Made by a program: the position numbers and the translations under genes
Shown here: piece after piece, positions 28,751 through 36,041 of the stretch
How the letters are laid out: each line of letters starts with the position of its first letter
Numbering within the stretch: the stretch's first letter is position 1
Origin: Methylobacterium sp. J-090
GTDB taxonomy: Bacteria; Pseudomonadota; Alphaproteobacteria; Rhizobiales; Beijerinckiaceae
NCBI RefSeq assembly: GCF_022829345.1
Contig: NZ_JAKSXV010000060.1
Span: 51,122-115,121 of the forward strand
Direction of reading: 5' to 3'
DNA length: 64,000 bases
Notes under the pieces: model-generated
The model's database searches: none
What the model saw: only the letters and a program-made list of their open reading frames with translations
Told to the model about the DNA's origin: nothing

Positions 28751-29071
28751 ATGATCGACGACGAGGATTCCGATGAGGCCCTGCCCCCCGTCCCCGAGGG
28801 CGGCCTGTTGCGGGTGCTTCCCATCGTCAACCGGCGCGGCCTGCACGCGAGGGCCTCGGCGAAGTTCGTCCAGACCGTCGAGCGCTACGACGCCGCCGTC
28901 ACGGTCACCCGCGCGGGCGAGACGGTGGGGGGGCGCTCGATCATGGGCCTGCTGACCCTCGGGGCCGCGCAAGGGACCACCATCGCGGTGGTGACCTCGG
29001 GCCCGGAGGCCGAAGCCAGCCTGCAGGCGATCACCGATCTCCTCGCCAACAAGTTCGGCGAGGACGAGTAG
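28751..29071 (+). CDS. ptsH: HPr phosphocarrier protein
   Basis: A 106-residue HPr. His32 in RRGLHARASAKF takes phosphate from EI. Ser63 in GGRSIMGLL is the site HprK would modify. It carries about 18 extra acidic residues at the N-terminus compared with the usual 88-residue HPr. It closes the chvI-chvG-hprK-EIIA-HPr block, 166 bases after EIIA. EI (ptsP) is not in the window. Confidence 0.93.
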   Translation: MIDDEDSDEALPPVPEGGLLRVLPIVNRRGLHARASAKFVQTVERYDAAVTVTRAGETVGGRSIMGLLTLGAAQGTTIAVVTSGPEAEASLQAITDLLANKFGEDE

Positions 29072-29127
29072 GGGCGGGTTTCCCCCGACCGCCGCAGCGG
29101 GGACGGAGGGCGCCGGTCGGCGGCCCC

Positions 29128-29991
29128 CTAGGCCGAGCGGTCGAGGCGGCCCGTGCCCGCCATCCCCTCGGAGGCCCGGCGCCAGAGGACGGCGTGCGGG
29201 CCGGTGCCGAGGTGCAGGGCGGCGGCGACGACGCGGCCGTTCCGGCGGGTCAGGTCGACGGCGGCCTGATGGCGGCGGGCGAACAGGCGGGTCACCACCC
29301 GCACCAGGGCCGCCTCCGAAGGGTCGCCGATGATCGGGGCCGCCGCATGCGCGGCGTCTAGGATCAGGAATTCCTCCACGGCGTCGCGGATGCGATCCGG
29401 CGCGACGATGTGCTCGCGCCGCGACGCGCCGGCGCCGCCGATGTCGAGCAGGTTGCGCGCCGGGATGCGGACCGCGTCCGGCACCGGCCTGAGGACCGGG
29501 CGGGTCCCCGCCTGCGTCGGCGCGGCGAGGTCGACGGTCGCGCCCCGACGCAGGGTCCGGAGGTGATCGCGCAGCGCCGCCCGCACCGCGTCCCCGCATG
29601 GAGCTTCGAGGACCGGCGCCACCGCGTGGCCGTGCGGCTGCCACAGGGCGATGCGCCCGTGGCCCCAGACCGGATTCGGCATCGTCAGGGGGATCGCGCC
29701 GCACAACGCGCGCCGCGCCCCCGCCCGGCCCCAGGCGAGGGCGAACACCACCTCGCGCCCGCCCGCCCCGTGCTGCGCCGCCGCCTGGAGGTAATCGGGG
29801 TCGCAGAACGGGTCCGAATTGCCCGTCCGGGTCAGGAGCGCGCGCCACGCCGCCTCCGCCTCGGGCACGACCTGACCCGGGCGGCACAGGTCGATGTGCC
29901 AGGACTGGAGATCGGCCGGACACGCCGCGTCGAGCCCCGGGGCATCCTCCGAGGCTCCACCCGTGATCACCGTGAACCGCCGTGCCGCCAT
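29128..29991 (-). CDS. Probable GNAT/CelD-like acyltransferase
   Basis: A 287-residue protein that resembles the N-terminal half of the FemAB/CelD-like acetyltransferase family: a WRALLTRTGNSDPFCDPDYL opening (given in part), FALAWGRAGARRALCGAIPL, and WQPHGHAVAPVLE. The C-terminal half has RVVTRLFARRH and ends early. It lacks the long second GNAT repeat that full-size members have. In this family, members act in polysaccharide or surface assembly. The call rests on overall resemblance and is modest. It converges on the HPr gene. Confidence 0.5.
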   Translation of the reverse strand: MAARRFTVITGGASEDAPGLDAACPADLQSWHIDLCRPGQVVPEAEAAWRALLTRTGNSDPFCDPDYLQAAAQHGAGGREVVFALAWGRAGARRALCGAIPLTMPNPVWGHGRIALWQPHGHAVAPVLEAPCGDAVRAALRDHLRTLRRGATVDLAAPTQAGTRPVLRPVPDAVRIPARNLLDIGGAGASRREHIVAPDRIRDAVEEFLILDAAHAAAPIIGDPSEAALVRVVTRLFARRHQAAVDLTRRNGRVVAAALHLGTGPHAVLWRRASEGMAGTGRLDRSA

Positions 29992-30152
29992 CGTGAAACA
30001 TTTCCCACCCGCGTCCCGATGCGGGACGGTCCGGCGCCCGGGGGCGCCCCATTGCGGTCACGGGTTCAAGATCGAGGCCGCGCGGGTCCGCCCCGGACCG
30101 GGAATCCGGGTGTGCCTGAGGCTTCGGGCGCTTCCGCGGTCCCGGCGGCGGC

Positions 30153-31274
30153 TCAGCCGCCCGGGATCGCCAGGGGGTTGGCGGTCAGGGCCGCCACGTC
30201 GGGCGCGTCGATGCGCGGACGGCCGAGGAAGGCGTCCCACAGGCCCGAGACGAAGGCCGGGTCGAGATCGCGCACGATGAGGACGAGGCGCGAGCGCCGG
30301 TCGTCGTCGGGCCACGCGTCGAGGTGCACGGGGGCGTGGACGATGTGCTGCACGCCGTGGACCACGACGGGGTTGTCCGGCGCGTCGGCGAGCGCCACGA
30401 GGCCCTTGAGGCGCAGGAGCTTCGGTCCGTGGGCCGAGCGCACGAGATCGAGGAACATCTCGAAGGTGGCGCGGGCCACCGGCACGTCGGAGGTGAGGGT
30501 GAAGGCGCGGATCGCCGCGTCGTGCCGGTTCACGTCGTGATGGTGGTGGCCGTGATGATGATGGTGGTGCGTGTCCACCGCCTCGGCTCCGAGCCAGGCG
30601 GCGACGTCGGCGCCCTTGCCGTCGAGGCCGAAGAACCCGCAGAGCAGATCGGCCGGCGCCACGTCGGCCCCGTGGATCGCGGCGGCGGGGTTGAGGGCGC
30701 GCAGGCGGCCCTCGAGGGCCTCGGTCCCGCCCTCGGCAAGGTCCCGCTTCGTCAGCACCAGCCGGTCGGCCACAGCCGCCTGGCGGACGGCCTCCGGGTG
30801 GGCGTCGAGGGTCGCATCGCCGTTGACCGCGTCCACCACCGTGACGACGCCCTGCAGCCGATACCGCATCACGAGGTAGGGGTGGTAGATCAGGGCGTGG
30901 AGGATCGGGGCCGGGTCGGCGAGCCCCGTGGTCTCGATGACGACGCGGCGGAACGGCGGGATGCGGCCGTTGTCGCGCTTGCGCAGCAGGTCTTCCAGGG
31001 TGGCGATGAGGTCGCCGCGCACGGTGCAGCACAGGCAGCCGGCGCCGAGCAGGATCATGCCCTCGTCCACCGTCTCGATGAGAAGGTGGTCGAGGCCGAT
31101 CTCGCCGAACTCGTTGACGATGACCACGGTGTCGGCGAGCGCCGGGTCGCGCAGCATCCGGTTCAGAAGGGTGGTCTTGCCGGCCCCGAGGAAGCCCGTG
31201 AGGACGGTGAGCGGGATCGGCGCGGGTGCGCGCGGATCGGTGGGCGAGAGCACGGAGGCGGAGGGATCGGTCAT
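30153..31274 (-). CDS. COG0523 (CobW-family) GTPase with His-rich metal loop
   Basis: A 373-residue P-loop GTPase: GFLGAGKTT at 27-35, the family metal site GCLCC (Cys80, Cys82, Cys83), and TKRDL near 175. A His-rich loop near 235-250 (six His, Gly, four His) is typical of zinc chaperone-type members. The C-terminal CobW domain (about 260-370) is complete. Members insert or traffic zinc, cobalt or other metals. There is no cobalamin gene next to it, and the His-rich loop favours zinc. It lies just downstream of a D,D-carboxypeptidase gene on the same strand. Confidence 0.88.
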   Translation of the reverse strand: MTDPSASVLSPTDPRAPAPIPLTVLTGFLGAGKTTLLNRMLRDPALADTVVIVNEFGEIGLDHLLIETVDEGMILLGAGCLCCTVRGDLIATLEDLLRKRDNGRIPPFRRVVIETTGLADPAPILHALIYHPYLVMRYRLQGVVTVVDAVNGDATLDAHPEAVRQAAVADRLVLTKRDLAEGGTEALEGRLRALNPAAAIHGADVAPADLLCGFFGLDGKGADVAAWLGAEAVDTHHHHHHGHHHHDVNRHDAAIRAFTLTSDVPVARATFEMFLDLVRSAHGPKLLRLKGLVALADAPDNPVVVHGVQHIVHAPVHLDAWPDDDRRSRLVLIVRDLDPAFVSGLWDAFLGRPRIDAPDVAALTANPLAIPGG

Positions 31275-31336
31275 GGCGATGACCTAACCCGGCGGGCCTC
31301 CGGGCTCAATCGCCGCCCGGGCGGACCGGGCCCGCG

Positions 31337-32872
31337 CTACTCGTCCGCCGCCGCCTTGGCCGAGCGGGCGGCCGGCCTGGCGGCAGCCTTGACCGGCTTG
31401 GTCTCCGCCTTCGCTTCGGGCTTCGCCGCCTTGGCTTCGGGCTTCGCCACCTTGGGCTGCACCTTGGCGGCGGGCTTGCGGAGCGTGTTCACCTTGAGCT
31501 TGGGCGCCCCCTCCATCACCGGCGTCGACTCGACGGGGGCGTAGGCGCTGGCGGTGGACGGCACGGCGGCCTTGCCGCGCGCCAGGGCCTTCCTCGCCTC
31601 GGGCTTCTTCGAATCGACCTTCTTCGGGTCCGCCTTCATCTGGGCCTGACGGGCCTCCTTGGCCGCCTCGCGGCGGGCCGCGACGGTGTCGAGGCGGGCC
31701 TTGCGGGCGGCGGCCAGGGTTTGGGCGCGCTCGGCCTTGTCGGCCTCCGCCTGCGCGTTGAGGGCGATGGCGCCCTCGGCCGGATCGCGGCCGATCCAGA
31801 CGGGGATCGGCTGGAGCGGCGCGCGGGCCGGCAGGGCGCGGCCCCGCAGGGCGCCGTTGTTGAGGGTGGCGAGCGCCAGGGCCGAGCCCGGGAGCGCGGC
31901 GGCGGCGAGGATCTGGGCGTTGGAGCTGTCGGTGTTGCCCGCGATCGCGCCCGGACCCTCGTCCACCGGCATGGGCTTCTTCTTGTCGCAGATGTAGGGG
32001 CGCAGGTCCGGCGGCTCGGAGATGCTGGACGCCGGAAGCGATTCGAGGGTCTGGGCGGTCCAGCCCGTGGACTGGCCGAAGCCGTAATCGAACAGGTCGG
32101 AGGCCTTGAGGTCGCGCTCGCGGGCGCTCGGCTGGCCCATCACCACGGTGATGAGGCGGCGCCCGTTGCGGGTGGCGCTCGACACCACGTTGAAGCCGCC
32201 CGAGCAGATGAAGCCGGTCTTCATGCCGTCGGCGCCGGCATACCGCCCAAGCAAGCCGTTGTGGTTGGCCATGATCGCCTTGCCGAACTGGATCGCCGAG
32301 ATCGAGAACAGGCCCCGGCTGTCGGGAAAGTCGCGGATGAGGGCGCGGCCGAGGACCGCCATGTCGCGGGCCGAGGTCCATTGCCGGGCGTCGGGCAGGC
32401 CGTTGGGGTTGGTCCAGCGGCTCTCGCGCATGCCGATGCGGGCGGCGGTCTCGTTCATCAGGGCGGAGAAGCCGTCGATGGAGCCGCCGAGATTCTCGCC
32501 GATGGCCCAGGCGACGTCGTTGGCCGACTTCACCATGATGATCTTCAGGGCGTTGTCGAGGGTGAGCTGCGTGCCGGGGCGAAAGCCCATCTTCGAGGGC
32601 GGCTCGGCGGCGGCGGCGGCCGAGATCGTGATCAGCGAATCGAGGGAGACCTTGCCCTGGCGCACGAGATCGAGGGCGACGTAGGCGGTCATCAGCTTGG
32701 TGATGGAGGCGGGAAACCACGGGTCGGTTGCGCCCTGGGCGTAGATCACCTTTCCGGAATCGACCTCGACCACGAGGATCGGCGCGGTCACGGCCCCGGC
32801 GGCACTCGCGCCGAGCAGGCCGGCGCACGCCGAAAAACCAAGGGCGAGGCGCCTCATCAAGGGGTTCGACAT
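31337..32872 (-). CDS. D-alanyl-D-alanine carboxypeptidase (DacA/PBP5-PBP6 family)
   Basis: A 511-residue penicillin-binding protein. The signal peptide (about 1-27) is followed by the peptidase domain with S56-x-x-K59 (ASITK), S116-A-N118 and K218-T-G220, all three active-site motifs. It trims the terminal D-Ala from peptidoglycan stem peptides in the periplasm. After residue 290 comes a SPOR-less, Ala/Lys/Pro-rich, highly basic tail of about 120 residues (repeated KPEAKAAKPE-type units). The tail is low complexity and may bind the envelope. ATG 32872 is chosen as it directly precedes the signal peptide; the upstream frame is not coding-like. Confidence 0.9.
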   Translation of the reverse strand: MSNPLMRRLALGFSACAGLLGASAAGAVTAPILVVEVDSGKVIYAQGATDPWFPASITKLMTAYVALDLVRQGKVSLDSLITISAAAAAEPPSKMGFRPGTQLTLDNALKIIMVKSANDVAWAIGENLGGSIDGFSALMNETAARIGMRESRWTNPNGLPDARQWTSARDMAVLGRALIRDFPDSRGLFSISAIQFGKAIMANHNGLLGRYAGADGMKTGFICSGGFNVVSSATRNGRRLITVVMGQPSARERDLKASDLFDYGFGQSTGWTAQTLESLPASSISEPPDLRPYICDKKKPMPVDEGPGAIAGNTDSSNAQILAAAALPGSALALATLNNGALRGRALPARAPLQPIPVWIGRDPAEGAIALNAQAEADKAERAQTLAAARKARLDTVAARREAAKEARQAQMKADPKKVDSKKPEARKALARGKAAVPSTASAYAPVESTPVMEGAPKLKVNTLRKPAAKVQPKVAKPEAKAAKPEAKAETKPVKAAARPAARSAKAAADE

Positions 32873-33146
32873 CAGGCCTGTCTCGGAAGGGTCCGGTCCG
32901 ATCCGATGGGGATCGGACCACACGGACACGTTAGGGCAACGGCAAAGCTTCGGCGAGGCCTCGCGTGCCCCGATCACCCCGCCAAAAACCCGGCCTCCGT
33001 GGCGAGAGCATGGCGAAGCCTTTCGCGGTGCACAGGCCAGCCGGACAGGGCATGCCCCCTCCCCGCGCGAAGCGGTGGCCTCGCGGCCGCACCCGGCTTA
33101 TGTGCGGACAGACATTCGCACCCGACGGCGGGCGCCCGGGGACAGC

Positions 33147-33785
33147 ATGGCTTACGCGGTCAAGGAACTCTTCCACACCCTTCAGGGCGAAGGCGCGCAG
33201 GCGGGCCGGGCCGCGGTGTTCTGCCGATTCGCCGGCTGCAACCTGTGGTCCGGCCGCGAACAGGACCGCGCCACGGCCGCCTGCCGCTTCTGCGACACGG
33301 ACTTCATCGGGATGGACGGGGACGGCGGCGGCCGTTTCGCCACACCCGAGGCCCTCGCGGACGCCATCGCCGAGACGTGGACGGGCGGGCCGCACCGCCG
33401 CTACGTGGTCTTCACCGGCGGCGAGCCCCTGCTCCAGCTCGATCCGGCCCTCATCGCGGCGGTGCATGCGCGCGGGTTCGAGGTCGCGGTGGAGACCAAC
33501 GGCACCCTGGCGGCGCCGGACGGCATCGACTGGATCTGTGTCAGCCCCAAGGCCGGCAACCCGCTGGTGCAGCGCAGCGGCCACGAGCTGAAGCTGGTCT
33601 ACCCCCAGGCCGAGGCCGAGGCCGATCCGGCGCACTTCGCCGATCTGCCGTTCCGCCATCACTGGCTCCAGCCCATGGACGGGCCGGCGCGGCGCGCCAA
33701 CACCGAGGCGGCGGTGGCGTATTGCCGGGCCGACGCGCGCTGGCGCCTGTCGCTGCAGACCCACAAGATCATCGGAATCCCGTAG
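33147..33785 (+). CDS. queE: 7-carboxy-7-deazaguanine synthase
   Basis: A 212-residue radical-SAM enzyme that converts 6-carboxytetrahydropterin to 7-carboxy-7-deazaguanine in queuosine/preQ0 synthesis. It carries the QueE-type cluster motif C-x14-C-x2-C (Cys31, Cys46, Cys49), longer than the usual Cx3Cx2C, and the FTGGEPLLQ block. The N-terminus KELFHTLQGEG is typical. ATG 33147 fits the family start, with GGGGA upstream. It is the first gene of queE-queD-queC. Confidence 0.95.
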   Translation: MAYAVKELFHTLQGEGAQAGRAAVFCRFAGCNLWSGREQDRATAACRFCDTDFIGMDGDGGGRFATPEALADAIAETWTGGPHRRYVVFTGGEPLLQLDPALIAAVHARGFEVAVETNGTLAAPDGIDWICVSPKAGNPLVQRSGHELKLVYPQAEAEADPAHFADLPFRHHWLQPMDGPARRANTEAAVAYCRADARWRLSLQTHKIIGIP

Positions 33786-33807
33786 TGAGCCGTGTAGATT
33801 GCGCCCC

Positions 33808-34191
33808 ATGAAGATCACCCAAGCCTTCACGTTCGAGGCGGCCCACCGCCTGCCCAACGTGCCCGAGACCCATCGCTGCCACCGCATGCACGGGCATTCC
33901 TACCGGGTTGAGCTGACGCTCACCGGCGCCGTCGATCCGCAGACCGGCTGGGTGGTGGACTTCTTCGACGTGGAGCACGCCTTCGCCCCCGTGCTGCTCC
34001 AGCTCGACCATTACTGCCTCAACGACATCGCGGGCCTCGAGAATCCCACGGCCGAGCACATCGCCGCCTGGATCTGGGCGCGCACCAAGGCGGCCCTGCC
34101 GGCCCTGTCCTCGGTAAAGGTGTACGAGACGCCGATGTCCTGGGCCGAGTACGAGGGCAGCGAAGCCCCGCAGGGCAAAAGCACACCATGA
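33808..34191 (+). CDS. queD: 6-carboxy-5,6,7,8-tetrahydropterin synthase
   Basis: A 127-residue QueD/PTPS-family enzyme that makes carboxytetrahydropterin from dihydroneopterin triphosphate. The zinc ligands His13, His28 and His30, and the catalytic Cys24 ([11 protein letters not shown]), are visible; VVDFFDV and LDHYCLND are family blocks. It follows queE by 22 bases and overlaps queC by four bases (ATGA). An in-frame TTG at 33799 is a less likely start. Confidence 0.95.
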   Translation: MKITQAFTFEAAHRLPNVPETHRCHRMHGHSYRVELTLTGAVDPQTGWVVDFFDVEHAFAPVLLQLDHYCLNDIAGLENPTAEHIAAWIWARTKAALPALSSVKVYETPMSWAEYEGSEAPQGKSTP

Positions 34192-34895
34192 GCGACGACG
34201 GCGCCCTGGTCCTATTCTCCGGCGGCCAGGATTCGGCCACCTGCCTCGCCTGGGCCCTCGACCGCTTCCCCCGCGTCGAGACCCTGGGCTTCGAGTACGG
34301 CCAGCGCCACCGCATCGAGCTCGACGGCCGGGCCGCCCTGCGCGCGGGCCTGAGCGCCCTGAACCCGACCTGGGCGCGCCGCCTCGGCCCCGACCACACC
34401 CTCGATCTCGCCGCCCTCGGGGCGGTCTCGGACACGGCGCTCACCCGCGATACCGAAATCGCCATGGCGGCGGACGGCCTGCCCAACACCTTCGTGCCGG
34501 GCCGCAACCTCGTGTTCCTCACCTTCGCGGCGGCTTTGGCCTACCGCCGGGATCTCCGCCACATCGTCGGCGGCATGTGCGAGACGGATTACTCCGGCTA
34601 CCCGGATTGCCGCGACGACACGATCAAGGCCCTGCAGGTCGCCCTCAACCTCGGCATGGCCCGCCGCTTCGTCCTCCACACCCCCCTGATGTGGATCGAC
34701 AAGGCCGCGACCTGGGCGCTCGCGGAAAGCCTCGGCGGCCGGCCCCTGGTCGACCTCGTCGTGGAGGAGAGCCACACCTGCTACCTCGGGGAGCGGGGCG
34801 CACGGCATGATTGGGGCTACGGCTGCGGGACGTGCCCGGCCTGCGATCTGCGGGCGAAGGGGTATCGGGCGTTCGTGGCGGAGACGACGGGCTGA
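34188..34895 (+). CDS. queC: 7-cyano-7-deazaguanine synthase
   Basis: A 235-residue ATP-dependent enzyme turning carboxydeazaguanine into preQ0. PP-loop SGGQDS at 11-16 binds [11 protein letters not shown] and the DCRDDTIKA blocks are present. The C-terminal zinc site uses HTCYLG and [13 protein letters not shown] cysteines. The ATG overlaps the queD stop. With queE and queD it makes the preQ0 precursor of queuosine in tRNA. GTP cyclohydrolase and later genes are not here. Confidence 0.95.
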   Translation: MSDDGALVLFSGGQDSATCLAWALDRFPRVETLGFEYGQRHRIELDGRAALRAGLSALNPTWARRLGPDHTLDLAALGAVSDTALTRDTEIAMAADGLPNTFVPGRNLVFLTFAAALAYRRDLRHIVGGMCETDYSGYPDCRDDTIKALQVALNLGMARRFVLHTPLMWIDKAATWALAESLGGRPLVDLVVEESHTCYLGERGARHDWGYGCGTCPACDLRAKGYRAFVAETTG

Positions 34896-34908
34896 CGCCG
34901 AGCCGAAC

Positions 34909-35199
34909 TCAATGTGTCGGAGCGATGGCCGGCTCGATCGTGCGTTGCCGGCCAAGCGCCCTCAGGACGCTCACCACCGTGTCGGCGTCCGGATTTCCCT
35001 CGGCCGCGATCATCCTGAAGAGGGCTTCGCGAGGCAGTCCAAGCTCGCGTGCGACCTGTGTCATGGCGCGCGCACGGGCGACGACCCCAATCGTATCCCG
35101 CACCAGATTTGGATCACCATCTTCGAGAACGGCCTCGATATAGAAGACGATGTCCTCTTCGGTCTTGAGGTGCTCCGCCGTATCGTACGGAAACGTCAC
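34909..35199 (-). CDS. Antitoxin of a HigBA-like module (addiction module antidote)
   Basis: A 96-residue XRE-like helix-turn-helix protein. FPYDTAEHL at the start, ARAMTQVARELGLPREALFRM as the HTH and GNPDADTVVSVLRALG at the end match the family of probable addiction-module antidotes paired with Gp49-like toxins. It should bind the toxin and repress the shared promoter. It starts 13 bases after the toxin stop, in the toxin-first order of such modules. It sits 13 bases from the end of queC on the other strand. Confidence 0.88.
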   Translation of the reverse strand: MTFPYDTAEHLKTEEDIVFYIEAVLEDGDPNLVRDTIGVVARARAMTQVARELGLPREALFRMIAAEGNPDADTVVSVLRALGRQRTIEPAIAPTH

Positions 35200-35212
35200 A
35201 AGGGGTATTGCC

Positions 35213-35503
35213 TTACTCCTGATGTGCCAGGGCGTGCGCGGCTCGGATATCGCTCGCCTGGGTCGATTGATCGCCGCCGCAGAGCAGAATGATCAGTTCG
35301 CTCCCACGCCCCAGAAAGTAGACCCGGTAGCCTGGACCGTAATCGATCCGCATCTCGCTGATCCCCCCACCAACGGGTTTGACGTCGCCCGGATTACCGA
35401 GACGCAGGCGATCGATCCGCATTTCGATCCGTGCGGCGGCCCGGCGGTCTTGCAGAGCATCGAGCCATTGCCCGAAGTCGGGCATGCGGCAAATTTCGAT
35501 CAT
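35213..35503 (-). CDS. RelE/Gp49-type toxin of a HigBA-like module
   Basis: A 96-residue basic protein of the RelE-fold, Gp49-like killer family. FGQWLDALQDRRAAARI opens it; LRLGNPGDVKPVGGGISEMRI and GPGYRVYFLGRG are family hallmarks, and LLCGGDQSTQASDI closes it. Family members cleave or block mRNA on the ribosome. ATG 35503 gives the standard N-terminus; the longer frame to 35581 is not family-like. The antitoxin gene is next on the same strand. Confidence 0.88.
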   Translation of the reverse strand: MIEICRMPDFGQWLDALQDRRAAARIEMRIDRLRLGNPGDVKPVGGGISEMRIDYGPGYRVYFLGRGSELIILLCGGDQSTQASDIRAAHALAHQE

Positions 35504-35555
35504 AGGCGATCGCCGTCCGAAGGATAAGGTTCTTCGAGCCTGTCGAGCGAGCGCC

Positions 35556-36041
35556 TCACGCCCCCACCACCGCCAAGACAATCTCCCGCCGGTGCGGACG
35601 GTCGCGGTGCTCGATGAGGTAGATCCCCTGCCACGTGCCGAGCGCCAAGCGGCCGTCCAGCACCGGCACGGTCAGCCCGGAATCCGTCACCAGCGTGCGG
35701 ATGTGGGCCGGCATGTCGTCCGGCCCCTCGTTGCCGTGGACGTACCCGGAATGGCGCGGGGCGAGGCCGTCGAGGGCCGTCATCAGGTCGGTCTGGACGT
35801 CGGGGTCGGCGTTCTCCTGGATCGTCAGGGAGGCCGAGGTGTGCCGGCAGAACACGCTCAGCACGCCCTGGCTGATCCCGCTCTTCGCCACGAACTCGGC
35901 CACGCGCGCGGTGATGTCCGTGAAGCCCTGGCCCGGCGTCGAGACCACGAGGCGGGCGCTCGCCTGGGCGCTCACGGCACCGGCCTGAAAACCGTCGAGT
36001 CCACCGATCGTGCCGGCAAGGATCCTGGCTCCGCGCGTCAT
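35556..36041 (-). CDS. YjbQ-family protein
   Basis: A 161-residue member of the YjbQ/UPF0047 family. FTDITARVAEFV, VFCRHTSASLTIQENADP and LGTWQGIYLIEHRDR are the family signatures; the conserved His and Glu residues probably bind metal. Weak thiamine-phosphate synthase activity has been reported for the family, but the true role is unsettled. The ATG overlaps the stop of the ligase gene by four bases (36038-36041) and has GGAG upstream, so it is translated with the ligase. Confidence 0.9.
   Translation of the reverse strand: MTRGARILAGTIGGLDGFQAGAVSAQASARLVVSTPGQGFTDITARVAEFVAKSGISQGVLSVFCRHTSASLTIQENADPDVQTDLMTALDGLAPRHSGYVHGNEGPDDMPAHIRTLVTDSGLTVPVLDGRLALGTWQGIYLIEHRDRPHRREIVLAVVGA

Noticed and set aside
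32873..33146. preQ1 riboswitch upstream of queE
   Set aside because: No A-rich tail or pseudoknot pattern could be seen in this GC-rich gap.
35504..35581. Longer N-terminus for the toxin
   Set aside because: The extra residues are Arg/Trp-rich, overlap yjbQ, and are not seen in the toxin family.
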